Positions 57,735 to 64,000 of a stretch of DNA of 64,000 nt are shown one piece after another. This DNA is from Ochotona curzoniae. Taxonomy: Eukaryota; Chordata; Mammalia; Lagomorpha; Ochotonidae. The position numbers and the translations under genes are program-made. The notes under the pieces are model-generated. The model was not told the DNA's origin, did no database searches, and saw nothing but the letters and a program-made list of their open reading frames with translations. The stretch covers positions 5,890,001-5,954,000 of the forward strand of contig NW_024466459.1 of assembly GCF_017591425.1 (NCBI RefSeq), written 5' to 3'. How positions within the stretch are numbered: position 1 is the first letter of the stretch; every line of letters starts with the position of its first letter.

Positions 57735-57850
57735 ATATTTACTTGTTTAATTAGTGAGATGAAAGCTCTGAGAGAATATGGCTTGTCTACAACCACAGAA
57801 CCACCCTGTGACCTAGCTGGTGTTAGAACTCAAGTGTTGCTGATATGTCA
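57735..57850 (-). mobile_element. MIR-type SINE fragment
   Basis: 'GAGATGAAAGCTCTGAGAGAATATGGCTTGTCTACAACCACAGAACC' and 'GACCTAGCTGGTGTTAGAACTCAAGTGTTGCTGA' follow the reversed MIR core (GATGAGGAAACTGAGGC..., CTTGCCCAAGGTCACACAGC, GGGATTCGAACCCAGG). Confidence 0.55.
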
Positions 57851-60280
57851 CCTTGTTTTTTTATCTTTTCACATGCCGTGCTTATTTTTACTTAAATAGG
57901 GATGTGAGTTGTGTAAAAACAAGTATGAGTTTTTCCAGTGGAAGAAAGGAGCTAATGTCCACTAGTAGGGTTGCTATTGATTCGGGTTAGGCCCTATTGG
58001 AACATGGTGGAATGTGGTTTGCTTTATTTGGCTGGGAGCATTTCTCTGTAACCTGAGGATTCATTAGTTTGGAGTCCTGGCCTCTTGCCTCTCTCTAAGG
58101 CCATTTTAGATGCAAATTGTACCCCAGACATCATTTTTAAGTGACAGGAAAATCTCTGGAGATAACAAGAATCAGTCTGTTAAATTTATGAAGCCTTTGC
58201 ATTTTCTAATCCTTCTTGATGAATAACTCAGTTTCCAGCCAGGGTTTGAATTTAAGACTTGATAAAGCATCAATCCAAGCTGCTGGCTACTAAATCAATG
58301 TAAGCAATGGCTTAATCAAGCCTACACACTCCCTCTGCTCGCTTCCCACACAATTCCATCAGACTTCTACCCAGCCAGGTCCGCAAGAGGCAGACAACCT
58401 GACACCCTATTTGTAGAAAATAGGCAGTATGAGCAGAGATTGTTGGCCTGCAAAATGAGTTGCTCTGGCTGTGGTAGATATTTACATCCTAGGGAATAAA
58501 AGAAAAACACTGACTTAGTCTGTTTAAGAAAGCATCGCGAATGAGAAGGGGCATATCGTGAGAAACTGGAGAAGCCATGAACATGATAGCATTCCGACAG
58601 CTGAGCTCATTGATAGAGAAGAAGCTTTTAAGGGTGCCGTGGACATAGATGAGAGGGATGGATACCTGGGAACAAAATACGCAACACACAATAGAAGGAA
58701 TCGAGTGCTGTGATAGCCCCTACTTATGCTGGGCGAATGACTTTTGAGTTAGAATGGGTTCACACTCTCTGGGAGCTGGTGATGAAGACTTACCCAAAGA
58801 GTTTCCTCTTCTTTCGGCAGCTTCAGAAAGATGAGTAACTTTCGGAAGCCAAAACAAATTTAAGTGCAAATTAACATTACATAGAGAGAAGTCTACTGCC
58901 ATGAAATGATCACCCAGCACCAAAGTTTTTCATTTCAAAATGGCACTGTGCACGTGAGATGGAGTGTGGTTCCCACTGGGAAAAAGTGTGGGTAAGATGT
59001 GTAGTATTTAATTCACCTGCACGCCTCCCCTCTCAGACCCATGAGGGGATGCTGGTCCCTTTCTCCCTTTTGGGCACAGGGAATTTGACTATGCCTTTCT
59101 AAGCCAGTTTTCTGGAGAAGACAGCCTGAGATAAGAAACTGCACCATGGTGGTGAGAAGGTAAATTATTGGGAAAAATAAACAGGTCTAATTTCCTCTAA
59201 CCTGTTTTTTTGGAATCCAAATGATGGTCATGGAAAATCTGTCACCAGGGAGAACACACGTAATGTTGCTTGACAATGAATAAATAGCCACTAGGAAGCT
59301 GGCCTTGTGTTGAGATTCAGTGTTTCCTACATCCTGAGAAACACAGGGTGGATAAAATGTTCAAGGGATTCCAGGACCACCAGTCACAGCACGTATCCCC
59401 TAGAGACCTTCAGAAAACACACCATAGCAGTTTTCAACCCAAAGAAAAACCTACAATTTAGCTAAATTTTGGGGGTAATCCAGATGCACCTCGACTTATG
59501 AGAATCATCTGAATTCTAAAGAATGTGCCAGATGTTTTTCTCCATCGACGGCCTCAGTTCTCTCTTAGCCCCTACAGGCATCCAAAGTTTCTGTAGTTAA
59601 ATCCAACTCTAGGACGACAGGCAAAAATCTATCATTGTGATTTAAATTTTTCAAATCAATTTTCATATGCATGTATATAAGCAACATTCAGGTTTTTAAA
59701 TGATTGAGACAAATTTCTTTCCTCTGTCTCCTCTGTGTGTCTCCCTCTCCCCGTGACTCCATCTCTCCCTCTCACACCAGCTGGATATTCAAATCCATCA
59801 GTACATAAACCTCAGATATTTCCGTGTGAAAAAAAGAAGCATTGTATCTAGCATAAACTTGAGATTTTATTGACAACATAATGAGGTGGCATCTATGATT
59901 TTCATTAGAACTACAACAAAGTGCCCACAATGCTACCCCGATTGCCAAAGCCGTAAGGGAGCTGGATCTGTTACACAAATGTCAATCCATTTCTGCAGTT
60001 TGAACTTTAACATTTTCATCTAGATTGCATTAATTTTTGACCAAATGGAAGGGCTTGCAAAACGCAACCTTTATTTATTTATTATTTATTTATCTATTTT
60101 AGGGGGTGAGTGAGGTGAGATGGGGAATATGCTTACATAGGTACTTTGTGGCCAGAGGGGAGTTTGTGCAATCAACCAAAAACTTACTCTAGAAGGATCT
60201 AAGTAAGCAGCCCATGTTGGATTCCCCATTTCAATCTATTATCATTAGCTTCGACCCTTTCACACAGTCACATTTCTACT
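57851..60280. other. Repeat-poor block of 2.4 kb
   Basis: Only an (ATTT)n run at the end (60070-60102) is recognised. 58050-58460 looks like unique, possibly conserved DNA (TTCATTAGTTTGGAGTCC, TTTAAGTGACAGG, CTGGCTACTAAATCAATG). The exon-like stretch is listed separately. Confidence 0.45.
58515..58665 (-). other. Exon-like open stretch of unknown origin
   Basis: On the minus strand a pyrimidine-rich run ending TTTTGTTCCCAG (58666 onward, reversed) precedes 151 nt that are open in one frame and end at GTCAGT (58509-58514 reversed), a plausible donor. In that frame most third positions are C or T and the peptide begins VSIPLIYVHGTLKSFFSINE. I recognise no family. The opposite strand is also open over most of this interval, so it may be chance. 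Best described as an unverified candidate exon or decayed exon. Confidence 0.18.
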
Positions 60281-60580
60281 TGATTTTTATATATAGGAAG
60301 AAAGAGAGATATAGAGAGAAGGTCTTCCATCCACTGGTTCACTCCCCAAATGACCATTAAGAGCAAGAGCAGAGTTGATTCTAAGCTTGGAGTCAAGGAC
60401 CCCTTCTGGGTTTCCTAAGTGGGTGCAGAGGCCCAAGAACATGGGCCATCCTTCACTGCTCTCTCAGGCCATACGCAGAGAGCTGCATTGGAAGTGGCGC
60501 AGCTGGGATAGGAAGCAGTGCCCATTTGGATGCCAGCACTGCAGGGTGAGGGTTAGCCTGTTGAGTCGCTGCACTGGCCC
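60281..60580 (-). mobile_element. CSINE
   Basis: 'TTCCATCCACTGGTTCACTCCCCAAATGACC', 'GGTTTCCTAAGTGGGTGCAGAGGCCCAAG', 'GCATTGGAAGTGGCGCAGCTGGGATAGG' and reversed head 'GTTAGCCTGTTGAGTCGCTGCACTGGCCC'. Intermediate age. Confidence 0.85.
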
Positions 60581-60590
60581 TTAGTTTGCT

Positions 60591-60825
60591 CTTTTTAAGT
60601 AATTGAGACCTAGAGACAGGGAGATCTTCTATTCATGCCTCAGACTGACACACTAGGCAGAGTTGAGTCATGTCCAGGCCAGGGCCTATCCCTTGTTGTC
60701 TTCCAGCGTGCACATTAGCAGGAAGTTGGAGTAGAAGTGGAGAAGCCATGACTCAAGCCAAGTTCTCCATGATGAAATTCAGGTGTCCAAACAACGATTT
60801 AACTTCTGCACTGGATGTTTGCCCC
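60591..60825 (-). mobile_element. Old CSINE
   Basis: 'AGACAGGGAGATCTTCTATTCATGCC', 'CGTGCACATTAGCAGGAAGTTGGAGTAGAAGTGGAGAAGCCATGACTCAAGCC' and reversed head 'GATTTAACTTCTGCACTGGATGTTTGCCCC'. Head to tail with the preceding copy on the same strand. Confidence 0.75.
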
Positions 60826-61000
60826 TCATCTTCAAATTTCTGATTGACAAGGTGGCTAGGGTATTTCTCAGTAAGACATTCTAATAAGGGGAAAGATATT
60901 AATGCCTACAATAGACAAAATCCCTTAATGAATTGAAGATATAGCACATGAGCTCATCCCTAGCAAGAACATTATAGAAACCAAGAGAAATGGAGCCAAC

Positions 61001-61310
61001 TGGCCCTTGACATCCACAGCTCCCACATTCGTGGATTTAGGCAAACACAGATGGGAAGCATAACCCAAATGTCACCTGTTCTTAATACTTATTCAATTTT
61101 CCTTGTCATTTTTCCTGAAACAGTGCAAAATAATAATCATTTACATTGCAACAGACACCATATGTAATACAGAGCTGCTTTACAGAACATATGAAGATAA
61201 ATATGGGTTATATGAACACACCTCACCATGTTATATACAAGATTGGAGAACTGTTACATTTAGACAACTGTTGGGAGTCCTGGGATCAAAATCCGTAAGA
61301 CACTATGAGT
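61001..61310 (-). mobile_element. MER2-like (Tigger/pogo-derived) DNA transposon remnant
   Basis: The order 'GCCCTTGACATCCACAGCTCCCACATTCGTGGATTTAGGCAAACACAGATGG', 'CCTTGTCATTTTTCCTGAAACAGTGCAAAATAATAATCATTTACATTGCA', 'AGATAAATATGGGTTATATGAAC' and 'GGGAGTCCTGGGATCAAAATCC' follows the MER2-type consensus on its reverse strand (ATCCGCGGATTCAACCAACC, CTTGTCATTATTCCCTAAACAATACAGTATAACAACTATTTACATTGTATT, GGTTATATGCAAAT, GGGGTCCTGGAACCAATCC). Length of about 310 bp fits. No transposase; ancient and inert. Strand is relative and uncertain. Confidence 0.6.
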
Positions 61311-61937
61311 AGACTGTAATCAGGGTTATGATATTAACAGTGAGGAATTGGGAGCTGGGAAGATATTAAATTTTGTTTTAAAAAGTTCTCAGTTAAAACA
61401 CATAATGAAAGAAAAAGCTAAAGAAAAAGAAAGCAAGTTCTTTGGGACAGATACCATACAGCCTAGCTTTTCTTCCTCTGTAATTTTCCATTGCTAATTA
61501 CTCAGAAAGAGCAAGAGAAGGAAAGTGAAGAGAAAGTGCTTTTGGAACAACCTGGTTCATAAGTTTTGAAACCGTGGCCATGTGCTACCTGTTAGTCATT
61601 TCTGGATTTTAAGTTTCTGGGCCAATGCAAATGATCACGTAGAGAGAGTACACACAGTCATGATGCCAGGAAGGTCTGGCCAGTCATTGTGGTCAGTGTT
61701 CTATGCAATGTCTGCTACTGAGTAACTCCACACGAGGGTGGGCCAAAAGCAATCACCCATTCCCCTCCCAGTCTTCCCACCACAGGAGCTGTGCTGGTCC
61801 CTGAGCAGCCCATGGCTCCAAAGGACTCCGGGAGCTGCATACGTCACAAGAACCAATTCTTGCTTTAAAGGCACTCTAGCTCATCCTGCAATTTATAAAA
61901 GCCTGGTGAGATAAAGCAGACTCTCTGAGCTTTCTTG
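61311..61937. other. Unassigned non-coding DNA
   Basis: Nothing recognised. Confidence 0.5.
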
Positions 61938-61949
61938 ATTCTTTGATTT
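61938..61949 (+). repeat. Target-site duplication, left copy
   Basis: ATTCTTTGATTT, identical to 62268-62279. Confidence 0.85.
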
Positions 61950-62267
61950 ATTTTATTTTATTTTTATTGGAATGTCAGATATACAGAGAAGAGAGACAGA
62001 GAGGAAGATCATCTGTCTGCTGATTCACTCCCCAAGCAGCTGCAACAGCCAGAACTGGGCCCATCCGAAAAAGCCAGGAGCCACTTCTGGGTCTCCCACA
62101 CGGGTGCAGGGTCCCAATGGTTTGGGCTGTCCTTGGCTGCTTTCCCAGGCCACAAGCAGGAAGCTCGATGGGAAGCAGGACCCCTGAAATACAAACTGGT
62201 GTCCATATGGGATCCTGGCCTGTGCAAGGGAGAGTACTTTAGCTGCTAAGCTACAGTGTGAGGCCCT
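61950..62267 (-). mobile_element. CSINE, younger type, full length
   Basis: Reversed tail 'ATTTTATTTTATTTTTATTGGAATGTCAGATATACAGAGAAGAGAGACAGAGAGG', 'TGATTCACTCCCCAAGCAGCTGCAACAGCC', 'CACGGGTGCAGGGTCCCAATGG', 'GGCCACAAGCAGGAAGCTCGATGGG', 'CCATATGGGATCCTGGCC' and reversed head 'TTTAGCTGCTAAGCTACAGTGTGAGGCCC'. Exact 12-bp TSDs. Open frames of 71-72 codons on both strands belong to it. Confidence 0.95.
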
Positions 62268-62279
62268 ATTCTTTGATTT
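62268..62279 (+). repeat. Target-site duplication, right copy
   Basis: ATTCTTTGATTT. Confidence 0.85.
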
Positions 62280-62352
62280 TTTTTTAAATTGATTTTAAAG
62301 GGTGAATTTTTTTGGTTTGTTTTTTTTTGTTTGTTTGTTTTTTGTTTTTTTG
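62280..62352. repeat. T-rich low-complexity tract
   Basis: Poly-T interspersed with GTTT units (TTTGTTTGTTTG). Confidence 0.9.
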
Positions 62353-64000
62353 CTTGAAAGTTCTGAGGTAATCCCAAAATTCAACATGTGGGACAAAATT
62401 AATCATTACACTTTAAAAGTCATGACCTGTTTAGTTGGTTTTAATTAGATGTTTATTGTAGGTGATGGATCCTAACATGGAGCATATTAGAACTCTGGTG
62501 GAAAGTTATCACAATCTGTTGTGGCTTCTGAGACATACATAAACTCACATTTTTCTTAAATATCTGCATGTTGTAAAGCTGGGTCCCTGAGACCGCTCTC
62601 AGCTCTCTGTAACTTCAGCTTCCAGAAGCAGGAAGAGCCAAACCCTGCACCAATTCTGTGTAGCTTCTGAACTCACATCGCCATTGTCCTCTTTTGGTCC
62701 AAGAACAGGAACGTGCTCAACAGAACTTTCCACCTGCCAATATTTTTTTTCAAGCAAGAAAACAGCATGGCTGTCATTAAACAGCATCCCATTTTGACAC
62801 ATACGGAAGTGGAAACCCTGCCATTGAATACTTCTCACATATTCTAGAAGAGAGTGGGAAATGTGTTGCTTAAAAATCGATTCCTGTTATACCAGCAATA
62901 CTGGGCAACATATAATCTCTCCCAAGATCATTCATGTGTCCAATGAGATGGAAAATGTCTTTTTGTTTCCTCTGGCATTTTCTGATCCTGGCATTTTCTG
63001 GCATCATGAACCTGATTTCTTTGGTTTGAAAATACAGGTAGACCTCTATGCTGAAGGAAACTTTTGGCTTACTTGCTTTTGTGTTTGTAAGCCCATCAGA
63101 AATCGTTGGTGCAGGAACACTTCCAAGAACAATGACTTAGAGATTCATCTGTTGATACAGGGTTCGGCGGATCTACTGAAATGATATACCTTATATGGCA
63201 CAAACACGTTTATTTCTTTTAATTTAAGTGTTTATTTTTATCTTTTAAAAAAAGTAAAGTGATACACAGAGCAGAGAGAGTCTGGGACTTTATTGATTCT
63301 CATATTTCTGCAAGGATGCAATTGCATGTTTCACAAGTACATTGAAATTAGAAGAGAGCCTGGCTTGGCATTTAGCTCATCCTGAAAATAACTTGATAGA
63401 TGGGCACTGCAGAGACCTTGGCAATGTGACGGCATGGAAAATCCCTGCTAAGGTCTCTTCTCATGCAGGATTCAAAGTCAGGCCTCTGGACTGTGGGTTT
63501 GCCCCCCGAGCCCTGAGCAGCTCCCGAAGAAGAATAGGTTGCATCAAATCATCTCTTTCTAAATATAGCTTTAAAAATAAACCCTGGTTTAGATATTCTC
63601 TTTAAATTTAAGAACAATTTCTTCCAGGAAGTGTAGACTGTATGTTAGTCTTAGCAAGAAAGTGTTTATCCGAAGGGTTAATACAGATGAGTAATCTGGC
63701 ACTGAAGTGCCAGTTCTCTGGAGGTGGGATTCCCGCAAACAGCCAGACACTTTGAACTTATGGTTTGCACTTTATGTACTTCTCCAACCGCTAAAACAAC
63801 ACACAACTGTGCAGTTCTTCTCTGCTAATCCAAAACATACCTGCCAAATGGAAAATAATCCTGAAAAAAAAATACCAGGACAGAGAAATGCCCTCCAAGA
63901 CAAGAATCATGTTCATCTTTTGGGTATTCATGAGTCTTTTCATTACACCTTAAACATATCGTGACTACAATGCATTAGTACCCTCAGCAAAACCAGGGTT
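62353..64000. other. Unassigned, repeat-poor DNA to the window end
   Basis: No interspersed repeat confidently recognised. 63215-63275 might be the 3' tip of a minus-strand CSINE (TTTATTTTTATC..., CACAGAGCAGAGAGAG). 62966-63003 contains a doubled CTGGCATTTTCTG. The open frame 62861-63184 (+, 107 codons) has no recognisable domain. Confidence 0.45.

Noticed and set aside
63342..63605. Coding exon at the window end
   Set aside because: An 87-codon open frame without splice sites or recognisable domain; insufficient support.

Overview
This is non-coding mammalian nuclear DNA. It is AT-rich, has no recognisable protein-coding gene, RNA gene, CRISPR array or prokaryote-type operon, and is full of interspersed repeats. 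About 35 copies or fragments of the lagomorph-specific C-type SINE (CSINE; tRNA-like head, body of about 300 bp, T/C-rich tail and AATAAA-type end) identify a rabbit or pika genome. The youngest copies carry 'CCCATATGGG' heads, 'CTGCTTGTGGCC' bodies and 'CTTTCCAATAAA' tails. I associate that form with pika (Ochotona) more than with rabbit, but only from memory of the family. All open reading frames are short (at most 196 codons) and none resembles a known protein domain; many are translations of SINEs, microsatellites or their complements.

Layout. 0-10 kb: a cut-off SINE, a MIR, an old MaLR-type LTR piece, old SINEs, a repeat-poor block (3.7-8.1 kb) and a diverged local duplication (9.4-9.6 kb). 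10-20 kb: an L1 3' end with target-site duplications (TSDs), a cluster of + strand SINEs at 11.6-14.4 kb, an antisense L1 3' region interrupted by a younger SINE (16.35-17.5 kb), and a MaLR-type solo LTR (19.2-19.6 kb). 20-35 kb: scattered SINEs, including the best-preserved copy with a perfect 15-bp TSD (24570-24898), two MIRs and a mariner-type MITE (32.0 kb). 35-46 kb: three same-strand SINEs with a long pyrimidine tract, a small isolated CpG-dense patch (36.46-36.69 kb), and a weakly supported ancient LINE stretch (44.3-45.45 kb). 46-51 kb: a dense, mostly minus-strand SINE cluster with several short tandem duplications. 51.2-53.1 kb: a repeat-free block that is the best candidate regulatory element. 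It holds a near-consensus SOX-POU composite site plus TCF/LEF, E-box and homeodomain-type motifs. 53-64 kb: nested SINEs, a MER2-like Tigger remnant (61.0-61.3 kb), more SINEs and repeat-free DNA, with one weak exon-like stretch on the minus strand (58.5-58.7 kb).

The likely setting is an intergenic region or a large intron. The main content is the layering of retrotransposons of different ages plus a few candidate enhancers. I did not find a previously undescribed multi-gene system. Conservation and family names could not be checked here; subfamily names are from motif recognition only, and repeat edges are approximate unless TSD coordinates are given.
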